DNA from: Rhodocollybia butyracea | Lineage: Eukaryota > Basidiomycota > Agaricomycetes > Agaricales > Omphalotaceae | NCBI GenBank assembly: GCA_015501585.1 | Contig: JADNRY010000881.1 | Location: 1-22,714, forward strand | Length of the DNA stretch: 22,714 nt | Direction: 5' to 3' | Shown here: positions 9,475-20,315 of the stretch, piece by piece | Layout of the letters: the number at the start of each line of letters is the position of its first letter | How positions within the stretch are numbered: the first letter of the stretch is position 1 | Program-made: the position numbers and the translations under genes | Notes under the pieces: generated by a model | What the model was told of the DNA's origin: nothing | Database searches by the model: none | The model's input: only the letters and a program-made list of their open reading frames with translations

Positions 9475-9780
9475 TTCGCGGCCCAGTCAGCGGCATTTGC
9501 CAGCTGAAAGTGGTCCCTCAAGGGAAGCAGCCGGTCCCTACGCCAGTGCAGGCAGCGAGCTCGACTCCCGTAGAGAAGGTAGACTACGAGCCCGACGCAG
9601 GGATGGTAGCAAGGCCAGGTACATAAGTACAAGGCTAGCTGTTACAACTACTGACTACCTATCTACTGCGCAATGGAGCACATTCCACCCCAATAAAAGA
9701 GAGAGGGAGGGTGATAGGGCAAAACCAGGTCTCCATGCAGGCGTAACCGCACTGTGGCCTTAAAGGCTCTTGCGAGATCC
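9456..9780 (-). mobile_element. 3' part of the short retroelement, copy 2
   Basis: Equivalent to 3833-4157. The 5' third is replaced by unrelated DNA from 9781 on. Across the break the minus-strand frame stays open (IAREAAQ joins DLARAFKATVRLRLHG), so I cannot exclude that 9781 onward is this copy's own 5' extension and that the left copy is the recombinant. Confidence 0.55.
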
Positions 9781-10688
9781 TGGGCGGCTTCCCGTGCTAT
9801 CCCTATTTGCACAAGTCACCAAATCCCACGCAACCGGTGGCGAAACCGGCGCACCAGCACCCTAGGGTTTCATGTGAACACAAGGAGCATTTATACGCAA
9901 TCAACGTGGTTCGTTGAAAGTCCAATCTCCCTCCACCTCTTTGCAACCTATCACAGTAACACCCCAGTTGAAGAACAGATCGGTTGTGTGAGCAAATGAG
10001 GAGTGTACCCATCAATGAGCTGGATGGGGTGCGAAGGTCGGGAATAGGAAATGGGTATAAAATATGGCAGCCCATGCAAAGAGTCGTAAATTCTGCCAAC
10101 TCAAAAAGATGAGAGAGAGCAAATGGCTCAAGAGAGGAGCGCTTTGTGAAGGAGGAGCGGGCCACCAGGAGCCACAGCAGACGAACAAGGGATGGGAGAT
10201 CGCACAGTCCCAAGGACAAGCCAGCCTCTGTCAGCACTCACTTTCAATCTGATAATTTTAGATGGTAGGGGGCTGATGTATCAGAGAACTGGGAGTGCTG
10301 ATTCTCACAAGAAGGATACAGAGGCTGTAGCCAGGTAGAAGGGCGTAAATCTCAAACCTGGAGTGACACAGGTCCATGGGATGAAGAATCCGTAATGACG
10401 GAGGCGGCGAAGGCAGCGAAAGCAACGAAAACTATATACAAGTTTATCAGCATACATAGATCTATATAGCATACCTTGAACATTCATAAGTCATCTACGA
10501 GACGATGTAGCGGCGGTAACAGTTCGAGCGACTATGTCTCAGAATGTCTTGGAATATATTTCTTGTGAGGCGACCCCGTTGTTGTTCTGAAATCCAGGAA
10601 CTGGTAAGAAGAAGAGGAATAAAGGTGTAGAGTAGAGCTGCAGAGTTAGATGGGTCAAAATTTCGATCCGAAAATATCGATGGTGGTG
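9781..10688. other. Unique DNA between retroelement and tRNA 5' half
   Basis: No gene is recognised. The longest frame is on the minus strand (10237-9803) and is Cys/Leu-rich without a known motif. This 0.9 kb together with the retroelement separates the two tRNA-Val halves, so it may be the 5' portion of the inserted element or a second insertion. Confidence 0.4.
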
Positions 10689-10717
10689 GATGCGATAACC
10701 AACTACGCCATCGAACC
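10689..10717 (-). pseudogene. 5' half of a tRNA gene, probably the partner of the tRNA-Val 3' half
   Basis: On the minus strand it starts with acceptor GGTTCGA, then TG, and a D-arm with stem GCG/CGC around TAGTTGGTTAT, and stops after CATC, at the anticodon stem. The box A promoter (TGGCGTAGTTGG) is intact. What follows (CACCACCATCG) cannot form an anticodon arm. The acceptor pairs over all seven positions with TCGAATC of the 3' halves at 3785 and 9407 (one G-U), and the joined length would be 74 bases, normal for a tRNA. Confidence 0.7.
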
Positions 10718-10811
10718 GGCACTGGAAGGAGTAAAGAACTCTCTACGAGTAGTAAGGAGACTTATTGACCTCAGAAAGTAAGTATAAATTATAGATCACT
10801 ATCTACGACCA

Positions 10812-13027
10812 TCAAGCTCCCATCTCGTATTGCTCTAGCAACAAGTCGCACTCCACCGCCCTCGTCCCTCTCTCTTTCACGCTCATCCACTCCATCCTCT
10901 TCTTCGTTGATCGCCCCAGAGATGGGAGTTTCACCCTTGAGTCCCTATAATCCATCGCATCCATCGAAGCACCCCTCGACGGACCTCTCGACGAGGATAC
11001 ACCACCAAGACCATGAGCTCCATTCGCCTCTAGTGAGCCCAGCGAGCTAAACCCAATCCCAAACGCAGAATTCAAACCTATATCACTGGTTCCACCACCA
11101 CCAAAAAACCTCCTCCGGCTCGTCTTTGATTCTCCTGAACACAGCGAGATATCGTACATCATGTTTGTTATGATCGACATTCGCTTGCGAGTGCTTTGGG
11201 CGGGATTGGAATTTGCGACTATATCCGTGGTAAATTGGAGGGATGTGAGTTGGATAAACGACGCGCTGTTGATCGTGTTGAACGTTGATAGCTCCGATGG
11301 GAGGCATCAGAGTCGTATGCAAGTGATTCCATGTCTTCGTCTTCGGTATCGGCGTCCGAGTCTGAGTCTGAGGTTGATGAAGCATATGAAGGATAAGACG
11401 CGTAGGGGGGATAAGAACGATTTGCGTAAGCGCGTGATTCCGAGTCTGATTGGAGATGGTATACGAAGCGGGAGTGTTCTGGAAAAGGTTAAGGATAGGA
11501 AATAATGAAAGAAAGGGAGAAGAACTCACGAGCAACCTTCATATCTAGCTCGTCCTTCCATTCCTTTCCCTTTCCCTTTCCCTCACTACTTCCTTCTCAT
11601 CCTTGTCCATTGCAGCGTCGCCTTCACTCATACCTACAATAATGAGCGTCTATTTCACAGAAGCATAATACACCGTAAACTCACCAAAAAAGCCGACATG
11701 GTCTCCAACACTTTCCCTCGGAACATCCATCAACTGCACACTGGGCGCCCCAATCCTTCCTTCCAGTTCCTTCAGCTGCTGTAACGCCCTCTCACATACC
11801 CTATCAATTTCCGTTTGTTTGATTCGCGAACCAGGGCGCGCAACATCGGGTGGTAGAGGTGGCGAGTATGATGGATCATCGGCGTTTTCGGTAGATGAAG
11901 GGTCGGCGATTCGTAAATTGACATCCTCCATATTATTTTTGACGACTTCTAGTCTGTATCGCGGTCCAAACCACTCGAAATATTCATTCCATGGCATCAT
12001 CCCCCTCCCTCGTTTGTATCAACGAGCTGTTCCTGCACATCCAAAGCGCATGCGGTCTCGTAACACCATGCCCTCGCTACGTTCTTCACCGTATATCCTC
12101 CCCCGCCCAATAATACCATTGGTACACCAAATCGGCGTACAAACGTCGTACAATGTGCGTGACCTTCCATCGTCAGGTTGAAACATCCCAATTTGTCTCC
12201 ACTGAGCGAATCAGCACCACATTGCAAAACGACGACGCTTGGGCGGAATACCTCCATGACGCGGGATATGATAGGGTCAAAGATGGACTGAAAAGTCGCA
12301 TCGGACATTCCATCTTTTAAAGGTATGTTGAGAGCGTATCCATGTCCACGGCCACGGCCACGATCTTCCTGCGTCCCAGTCCCAGGAAAATATTCGCCGT
12401 ATTTGTGGAAAGAGACAGTCATAACCCTATCAGTGGTATAAAATGCCTCTTCCACGCCATCTCCGTGATGACAGTCAATGTCGATATACAGAACCCGAGG
12501 AAATGTACGAAGGAGATCGAGAGTACACAAAACGATATCATTGATGTAGCAAAAACCGGAGGCTTCGCGTTTTTTGGCGTGATGCAGTCCTCCGGCCCAA
12601 TTTATCGCAATATCGGCATGGCCAGAATTTATACGAGATGCACAACCGATACTTCCCCCTGCAGAGATGGTGTTAAACTCCCATACACCTTCAAAAGCAG
12701 GATTATCGTCCCAACTAGAAACTGTGTTCCTCTCCCTGTTAGCTCCTCGACAGTTTCTGGAGTAACGCGACTAAGAAAATGGATATATTCATCAGTATGG
12801 AAGTGGGTCATTTGGTGTGCGGATGCGCGTGGGGGACGGAGAGATGTGAACAAAGGATTGGTGAGTAAAAGATTGGGGGCATGCGATGGAGAATTCGTGT
12901 AGGCTGATAAAAGTTCATGGGTCATGAGTATTCTGTGAGGTTTCATTGGGTGGCCCAAGCCGTAGGTGTAGGAACCGACATCTGGGTCGTAATAGTACGA
13001 AACGCGTCGTCGGTTTGGAGTGGTCAT
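10812..13027 (-). CDS. Class I histone deacetylase (Rpd3/Hos2 type)
   Basis: Zinc-dependent lysine deacetylase acting on histones in nuclear co-repressor complexes. It starts [20 protein letters not shown] at 13027. Hallmarks in order: [35 protein letters not shown] (paired catalytic His), [16 protein letters not shown] (metal-binding Asp and His), [25 protein letters not shown] (third metal Asp), [14 protein letters not shown] (catalytic Tyr), [11 protein letters not shown] and [17 protein letters not shown]. Introns at 11634-11684 and about 11479-11529 lead to an acidic Ser/Asp tail ([20 protein letters not shown]) and then a Gly/Ser-rich end with RRRFFGGGG. The frame is broken by likely one-base losses near 12710, 12000 and 11560, and once near 11210. 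The last 130 codons (to 10812) are less certain than the core. I cannot decide between Rpd3 and Hos2 orthology. Confidence 0.9.
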
Positions 13028-13595
13028 GGTCCTGGGATTTATCTATGTAGATTTAAAGGAGACGATAGGATATTACAATTGTCAGACAGTGGGATAGAAA
13101 CCATGAAACCATGCACGAACTTGTTAACGCAGCTGTTGAACTTGCAACAAGAAGTCGCTGGACTGGAAAGAAGAGTCAAATGCCTGCCGGACGCACCAGG
13201 CGCTTAATTCACATCTGTGATGTGACATCACATCATGGTGACTCATCTCGATTTGTCAAACCTGAGTTCTCGTCCTCTTAATGAACATACAACTTGCACA
13301 ACTTCAAGGGATTCCATAAATTTGGTAGAGTACAAAGCCAAGCGTCAACTTGTTGGAGAAGCAGCTTTCCATTAAACAAGAATCATTGCTAAAGACGAGT
13401 ACCATGGGAGCTAGCTGCTCTGAGCGAAGTTGTAGCGGCCTAAATACGACAATGTGCTCGAATATCACCCACTCGTCCACGTGTTATCCAACGCTTAGCC
13501 GACTAGCCCTCAGTGTCCTATCATAACAGTTTGTATGAATCCACTTAACGAATAAGTAAAGGATACAGAGAAAGACATACTTCCGCACCGCATCT
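13028..13595. promoter_or_regulatory. Intergenic region: promoter of the deacetylase gene
   Basis: Lies between the 5' end of the deacetylase and the 3' end of Ubp6, both on the minus strand. No gene is supported. It contains a perfect 7+3+7 inverted repeat TGTGATG-TGA-CATCACA (13216-13232) and, 6 bases further, TGACTCA (13239-13245), the consensus for Gcn4/AP-1-like bZIP factors. Function is inferred only from the motif. Confidence 0.4.
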
Positions 13596-15977
13596 CTACA
13601 TATCTTTGCTCTTGTACAACAACACATATGCACTCGAATCTTCTCCACCACCATCCAAGGTGTTCAACTTCTCTTTTGGGAACACTGATACCTTGTCATC
13701 ATCAAACTTGTACCAGTCCTCGTCATCCTCATATGCATAAGGATCACCCTTCCCTTTGCTGGTATCTTCTGCCACTGACGTTGTAGAAGTAGAGGTAACA
13801 GCAGTATTATCAGTGTCCATAGCGTTAGGATCCGTAGGTTCACTTTGAGCGTTCGTCGATCCTGCTTCAGACGCGGCAGGTCCAGTGTACAAAGTCGGCG
13901 GAGGCCCATGGAACACGCTCTTCTTGACAAAAGCCATATAATGACCCGAGTCGGCGGCAGCACCTTTGTGTGTGATAATGGCGACTAACTCGTACAACCC
14001 GGTGGTAGATGCTCCTACATCTGTTCGTAAATCAGGGTGTACAAGCACGTCGAGCTCCTTTTTTTCTCGTGTTCTGTAGACTTCTTCATCTTCCAAGGCT
14101 CCACCAGCCGCCTCAGCCATAGGTGCATCCTCACCAGCGGAGTGTTCACCAGCAGTAGGAGCGGCGGCAGCAGCAGAAGACGCAGTTGAGTTTTTTCGTC
14201 CTCTTCCTTACTTTGCGTCTCTCCGCTCTTTCCTTCTCGATCTCTTGTAGCCTCCTGGAGACAGGTAATAGCTTCATCTTGAGCTCGGGACTTGTGAGAT
14301 CCAACGCGTCGTACGTAGTGGGAAATTTGACTTTGCGCTGAGAAGTACGTATGTATATAAGCGACTATAAACAGGCCATGTGAAAACTTATGCTCACCAT
14401 GATCTTAGCTTTCTTTTGCACGTCTGCCTTCCAAGCGAACCGTACCATATGGACATTGAGGTAAGCGGGCAGACGAGTAATTCGTGAACTTTGTGTGTAC
14501 TCTGCTTCACGCCCGAGAGTAGGGGACAATTTCGATATCGTAGAGGTAAGGGCCTGGCGCGAATGAAATTGATAGGTACATAACAAAATCGACGGAGGCA
14601 ACAATACGTACACTCATAATTCCACTGTGCATAAAATTCGTTTGAGCATTGATGTTGCATTCGATTTTCATGATCTTCTCGTTACTGACTGTGTGAGGTT
14701 CATCCGGTGCTTCAGGAGAAGAGAGTCTGATCCCCAGGTGAAGGAAAAGAAGGAGAAGAGAAAGAAAATCGTCAGGCAACGAGCAAGTAAAACAGGGAAA
14801 AGCCTTTCTCACTCACTCTCGTCTAATTTCGCCCATCATATACTGCTCGACGAATTTTTTCCTCTGGCCTCCAGCACTTCCCGTGGCACTGGGGTGAATC
14901 AAAGTATTTGGAATCTCGACATCACGAACGGAGTTCAGAACTTGTGAGTAACACTCCTCCGCATCTAAAAGGAACAAGGGGTAAGAAGTCGGAGACATTC
15001 ATCGGCTTGGGAAGAATCACCTTGTTGAGAATAACTAGCTGTTAAGCCCATCATTGCACCCTTTCCACTACGATCACGCTCTGCAAACTGGGGATTCACT
15101 TGTCGCAATGCGGTCAGAAAGCTCATCGGGTTCACTGCATCGGAGGTACGAATCATGTTGCCGTAGAGGTCCCGTAGAGGTTGTGGAAGGGCACCGCTAA
15201 GAGTTGGAGGCGCTGAGGAGGATGAAGAGCTCGGTGATGGTCTATAAGGTATAAGAAATGCGGCGTTCAATAATATTACTAATACGTGGAACTGAATATC
15301 CGACTCACACTCCCAACGCGACTTGAAGTTCTGGAATTGCTCGGAGAGTTTGGATAGTCGAGTTCATGTAACATGTGTTGCCCAAGCTAGAATTGCGGCG
15401 CTTCAGTTATGTTGACGCGCTGCTAATGGATCTTTACACACTTCAATAGTCCTACAGGTCGTTCCAGTATAGCAGCGAGATCTTCGTCGGCCATGTCTAT
15501 AGATCGAGGAAAATGTCAGCAAAAGTAAAGCAGAGGGAGGAGATGACGAAGTAGCGAATATTAGAAACATAAAAAGCGCAAAATGAAAACTTGCCTTCCA
15601 AAAACACAATCGGCTTTTCAGGTGCTTTCGGAAGCTCTCCTGCAGTTCCAATAACCATGAATGTTTGACCCTGTATATCCTGATTGAGCTTCAAGACGAG
15701 GATACACTCGATTCGAAACATACAGCTTTTGGCGCGATTTTCGCCCAATTTGAATCTTCCTAGAGATAAGCGTTAGAAAGAGTAGGAGTTCTATCAGTAA
15801 AAGTAGAGAGGAGGAGTACCTTCAATACCCCTCCTTTGACCATGACCTTCATTCTATCAACAGGAATGCCAGTAGCATTGTACACCTGCTCTTTGAAAGC
15901 CGCTGGGGCAGATCAGTGTCCAGTTGCACCGCGTGGGTCTTCCCAGCATTTTTAATGTTTACTGATATAGGTGCCAT
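13596..15977 (-). CDS. Ubiquitin C-terminal hydrolase, Ubp6/USP14 family
   Basis: Cysteine protease bound to the 26S proteasome that trims ubiquitin from substrates. It starts MAPISVNIKNAGKTHAVQLD with an N-terminal ubiquitin-like domain (VKGGVLKEDSNWAKI, GQTFMVIGTAGELP), which in this family docks on the proteasome. The catalytic core has the Cys box GLLNLGNTCYMNS, formed across an intron near 15384-15438, then QQDAEECYSQVL, and the His box YELVAIITHKGAAADSGHY, with DEDWYKFDDDKVS and AYVLLYKS at the end. Many short introns are seen; one at 15497-15594 starts with GC (GCAAGT). The frame is broken by one missing C at about 15902-15908 and one extra A in the run at 14191-14196. The tail includes an Ala/acidic linker between the Cys and His boxes. 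Confidence 0.92.
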
Positions 15978-16224
15978 GGTCAGCGTTGGTGGATGTGTAG
16001 TGGATAGTGAAAGATGAGAAAAGATTCAAACAAGACTACGCGTACATCGACCTCGTGACTGGGTGACTCATCTATTGCACTAATAGACGCTCAACGTTCT
16101 TGATTTGCGCCAATTATGTTCCCGTCACATAGGGGTCCTTATTTTTATATTTTACACATGGCGGCTCCAGCATCGAGTAGTAGCAGCCGTAATCAATATA
16201 ACACTTACTTTCTCCGCAACCACC
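15978..16224. promoter_or_regulatory. Divergent promoter between Ubp6 and the mpaB-like gene
   Basis: 247 bases separate two start codons on opposite strands. TGACTCA (16064-16070), followed by TCT, matches the decamer in the deacetylase promoter (13239-13248). No coding potential is seen. Confidence 0.45.
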
Positions 16225-18426
16225 ATGAATTTCCCGGGTTTCTTGTCTTTTCAAGTTGTATCATCTTCTCACATAGCCATAATTTCCGCAACCTCCTTAA
16301 CTTTATACTTGTCTCTCGTTCGAGCTCTTCGCTGGCGGAGGTACAATGCCATGCATCGCAAATACCTTCACAAGTATTCTGAGCTCGAGGGGAAAGGCCT
16401 CACAGGAATTACACCCGAGGAAGCACAAGATATCATCGCAACATCTGCATTGTATGACATGCCTGCGTTGATGACCTATGCCCTTGCGTTTGCATTGTTC
16501 AAAACATATGCTGTCGTAAGTGCATTTCCTCTTCTTATCCTTGAAATCTGTCTTAAGCAGTATCCAGCCCACAATTTCGAAAATTCTCTCCGACACGAAG
16601 GAGCTCGAGTCAGCCAGTAGTGTCTCGAAGCGATATGCTGATGTGAGTAAATTTAAAATCGCTGCTCGCTGCTTTGGAGGGTGTGCATTTGTCCAACTTA
16701 CGTTCCATCCAGACCGAGATTTTAATTAGTAAGTCTCATTTCTCGCGACCTTACTAGTTATATCCCACCGCTTAGGCTGTACTTCAAGAACCCTGGCCAA
16801 TCATGTATACCAAATTGCTGTTATTCTGGCCTGCTGACATTCTTCTAATGCACAGGTAATTGGTTTTATTGCCCACTCTCCGGAAAATCAACACCAGCCC
16901 AACGTGAGATAGATGACCCACGAGCAATGATTGCTCTAGCACGAGTCAACTGGTTACATTCGAAATATCCCATTGTGCGTGTAATGTTTTTGGATTTGAT
17001 GTTTGAGTTTATGGGGTTCTGTAGAAAAACGACGACTACCTGTACACCCTTGGTCTATTTGTGTTTGAACCTGAGGTGAATACAGATCTTCTGCGTTATC
17101 GCCGTTCTCACAGACTCACCCCACATGATTCTTTAGAAATGGGCACGTCTCTATGGTTGGAGAGTTCTGTCTCCTTTGGAGTCGCATGTGAGCTGTAATT
17201 GACTCTATCCCGAGCCTATCATAACAATCTATATCAGGCGTTTTTCATTTTCTGGGTTGAAATTGGCCGGCGAATGGGTATTCGAGATATTCCCAAGACG
17301 GCTCAATTGTTCAAACAATGGATTGTGGTTAGTATTCCATCGAATCATCATCAACAAAGTTCTGTCACGACTGCATTTTGTAACCTGATACCATATTCCC
17401 TTTCACCCAAACCCCGGTTTGATTACTTATTACAATTGTTTTCAACTTTCTGACATTGATATCCCCCTATTTTCATTTGACGCCAACAGGAATATGAATC
17501 AACCGCAGTGTATCCTATACAAACAAATCACAGCGTTGCTCACTACACTACTGAAGAGCTGTTACATGCTGTGCCAGAATTTCTTGGTCTCAAAAATCTC
17601 GCAAGAAGACTGACAATATGCGCCTTGGATGATAATATTCGTATTGCCATGATGTGAGTCCATACTTCAATAGAGAGTCTGGAATGTCTCTGAGCCATGT
17701 GTTGCCCCACCAATCAACCGATGCCCCTTCTTTCTCATCCATGCACTTGCAGGCAACCTTCTCAACCCCGCTCCCTCCATTATCTCCTAAAATTTATTCT
17801 TCACTCAGTGGGATTCATTCAAAGATACCTCTGTCTTCCACGGTCTGAATCCAATACGGGATCAGTTATAGATGTCTCTATCAATATGACTACCCCCTCC
17901 TTCGCCCCTTCAGAGCCTTCCTCAGACTCTTTGAATACTGAATCTAATCTGAACACATCTTCACACGCCCCACCTCTCCATCGATCCCACCCCAAATGGT
18001 TTTCAGCACAACCATGGTACATGCCTGAGCCTCAGACTCTTTGGGGTAAAATCAAGATCTGGGCAGCTGTTAAAGTATTTGGGTTGTATGATGCGATGCC
18101 CGGGAAGGAATTAAAGAGTAATGGGTATCGGTTGGAGGAAATGGTCAGTGTTCTTCTCATGGCTTGTATTTCATTTCCTGATTCTCTATGCTATCCCGCA
18201 CATCCATTATTACCAAATGATCTACGCCTCATATATGCTACACATTGTGTATAGGGACCAACACGATACGAACAATGTAAGAGTAACCGCTCTAACACCT
18301 ATCTGCAAAGCTTAATTCACAGCTGACACTGACATCTGGTTATATAGGTGGGCACGATGACGTTTTCCGAATGCGGAAAGGTTGTACGGGTGCCCTATGA
18401 CTGGAAAGCTGAGTAGTAGGAAGTAG
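16225..18426 (+). CDS. mpaB/rubber-oxygenase-like (DUF2236) membrane oxygenase
   Basis: Eleven exons: 16225-16515, 16568-16642, 16713-16728, 16856-16974, 17025-17075, 17137-17187, 17238-17327, 17490-17653, 17753-18143, 18255-18276 and 18348-18426. They join with GT-AG borders and correct phase to about 449 residues. An N-terminal hydrophobic segment (IAIISATSLTLYLSLVRAL) precedes RWRRYNAMHRKY, as in ER-anchored members. Family signatures are KRYADTEILIS, ALARVNWLHSKY, NDDYLYTLGLFVFEP, YGWRVLSPLE and FWVEIGRRMGI. This family includes MpaB (oxidative cleavage in mycophenolic acid synthesis) and latex-clearing protein Lcp, but the substrate here is unknown and no biosynthetic cluster surrounds it. 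A Ser/Thr/Pro linker (residues about 315-360) is variable. One A is missing near 18368, before NAERLYGCPMTG. The third exon is only 16 bases. Confidence 0.82.
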
Positions 18427-19564
18427 TGATGTCCAAAAACTGGATAAACTAAAACATTGCTCAGGCGACATTGTAGTGCCAGAATGGTTTTTTTGGGCCC
18501 TTATTCATGCCCATAGGACATGGTAGGCAGTATGCTGCAACAAATTTTATGTGTTTTTCAAAATGTGTCTAGTAGTTTAAATTGATACCCTTAGTATCTG
18601 CTTTGTTGAGTATGGCTTCGCATGAGCAGACTCGACGTGATATGGTCGTGAAACTATGTTGCTACCGGGGTGTACTTTTTAATAGTACCTTGATGTAGGA
18701 TCGTTAAGTAGGCGTAGTAATGGTTGCAGGTATGTAAGTAGAAAAAGGAAAATTGTCCTCTCCGCTTGTCCGGCTCCGACTGACCGTTGCGACCACTTCT
18801 CTTTGACTTGTCTATGAGGAAGGGCCTGTGGCGGAGGGTTCCTAATGTGCTGAAATCTGCATGCGTCGTTGATATACTTACTGGAATAGAGCGTATTTGC
18901 ACCGGGAAAGTTCGTCTCGCCAGTGTCTCATTTATCACGTGTTGAAGCGCCATGGGGTCGGCATGGGGTCCTCTTTTATTACTGTAATGCTGTTTTCAAA
19001 AATAGTCCAGGTATTCCCAAAAAAGGAAGTTATGGGCACGACAGAGATTGTCAGATATTGCCAAAAAAAAGATCCATGACCACCGGACTCAGGTATTTCC
19101 ATATAAGGAAGAACCACCCTGCGTCGGATGTAGCATGGATCATGTGCATGATCTGTGATGCACTGAGCGCTGAAAGTACTGAAGCTGAAGCTTGAAGCTT
19201 GAAGCTTTTGAAGCTTTGAAGTAGGATCGAACGTTTGTGACATGGCACATCAGCGAGGGTAGCGGTAGAGAAAATTGTGCTGCCGCTGGGGTGAACACGT
19301 GAATGCTTGGTGTCGGGACACGCCGTCTCGTGTCCGAGGTGTTTATGGTGTCACCTAGGAATAGCAAAGATGGTTTGGAGCTGCAGCCCAAATTTCAAAG
19401 CTCACAACAGATGCTGAAACGGTATTATGCACTTGGAGGTCAACATGGTCGACGTTGCACTGAAATAATTACAACAAAAAACCTCCCCTTGTGCAAGACT
19501 ATCAATACGTTCATTCAATTCATCAGCGCGAAACCTAAAGGCCTAAAGTCTCGACAAAAACCTC
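18427..19564. other. Intergenic region between two convergent genes
   Basis: The oxygenase gene (plus) and BAP31-like gene (minus) converge here. Only short frames without recognised motifs are present. It holds a short AAGCTTG tandem repeat near 19.2 kb. Confidence 0.5.
19181..19221. repeat. Imperfect AAGCTTG tandem repeat
   Basis: Five to six imperfect units of GAAGCTT in about 40 bases, each containing a HindIII-like palindrome AAGCTT. It lies in non-coding DNA between convergent genes, with no function evident. Confidence 0.7.
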
Positions 19565-20315
19565 TTAGACTCTCTTCTTATCAACCTGCCATCCGCTACC
19601 TTGTTGTACTTGTCTGCGAGTTGATTAAATTCAGTGACCTGGGTATCATAACGGGACTTGAGCGCATCGTATTCGCGAGCTTTCTTCTGCGTGGAGGAGT
19701 CTATAAACGCGTTTCAGCTATCTGCCTACCTGTGCATAAACCAAATTCCTACCTGAACCTGATGGACCCGCTTTCTTCAACTTGGCATATTCTTCTTGGC
19801 TGTGAATAAGTTCCAAAGAGATGCAAAGGTACGCGTAAGGACGAGGGAGAGGAAAAGGGTGAATCCAGTGAGGTAAACGTTGCGTTGAGCGCTGTGGTCT
19901 GGGTCAGAGTCGGATAGACGAGCTCCATGAATTTGTACACGTGTACGCACTAGAACTTCCTGGCTGCAAAGCTTGTCTCTGTCCTTACATCCCCATCTGC
20001 TGATTATGCTTGGCCATATCTGCCTCGGCAGTGATACGAAACATCCGCTGGAGGGCATCGAAGAATAAGATGCCCACAAATCTGGAAGAACAGAGATAAA
20101 TGTTGTTTGTGAGTTCAGAGAAAGTAAAGAGGATAGTTAGAAGCCTACATAAAGCTGATTTTGATACCATAGGCGATCTTTGCCACTATCGGACTTTCAG
20201 AGAGAAAGCCAAAGACGCGTTTGCGACTGAGTTAGGGAAATGGTACCACTAAGCCAGCGAAAGTGAGCATTTCTGCGGCCAGAAGCATGAAAGTAAGAGA
20301 GTAGTAGATTGTCAT
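19565..20315 (-). CDS. BAP31/Yet-type ER membrane protein
   Basis: Endoplasmic reticulum chaperone-like protein of the BCAP31 family (yeast Yet1/Yet3), involved in sorting and quality control of membrane cargo. Exons are 20149-20315, 19951-20081, 19753-19891 and 19565-19700, all GT-AG. It starts MTIYYSLTFMLLAAEMLTF with the first membrane span. Then come KRVFGFLSESPIVAKIAYGI, the second span FVGILFFDALQRMFR, and DVRTETSFAARKFYAQRNVY, followed by the third span LTGFTLFLSLVLTRTF. The C-terminal coiled-coil includes SLELIHSQEEYAKLKKAG and REYDALKSRYDTQV. After single-base corrections near 20226-20234 (two), 19992, 19822 and 19588, it has about 191 residues and ends KVDKKRV, a KKxx ER-retrieval signal as in this family. 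Without the last correction the frame would run on to 19543. Confidence 0.85.

Larger units (their letters stand above)
9053..9780. repeat. Direct repeat copy 2 (728 bases), pair of 3432-4157
   Basis: Same content and order as copy 1: tRNA flank, tRNA-Val 3' half, pentamer tail, and the 3' part of the retroelement. It differs only by two extra G residues (near 9350 and 9432). The similarity ends abruptly at GCGAGATCC; copy 1 continues into the inverted repeat while this copy continues into unique DNA. Confidence 0.95.

Noticed and set aside
3432..9780. LTR retrotransposon, with the 0.73-kb direct repeats as LTRs
   Set aside because: The repeats do not begin TG or end CA, there is no primer-binding site after copy 1, no gag or pol lies between them, and each repeat contains a tRNA half and a retroelement tail.
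11819..12902. Long plus-strand frames opposite the deacetylase
   Set aside because: They are shadows of a strongly conserved minus-strand gene.
12917..13207. A plus-strand frame with a leucine-rich end (LLTQLLNLQQEVAGLE)
   Set aside because: It overlaps the deacetylase start on the opposite strand, with no homologue or splice evidence. It is treated as a chance frame in the promoter region.
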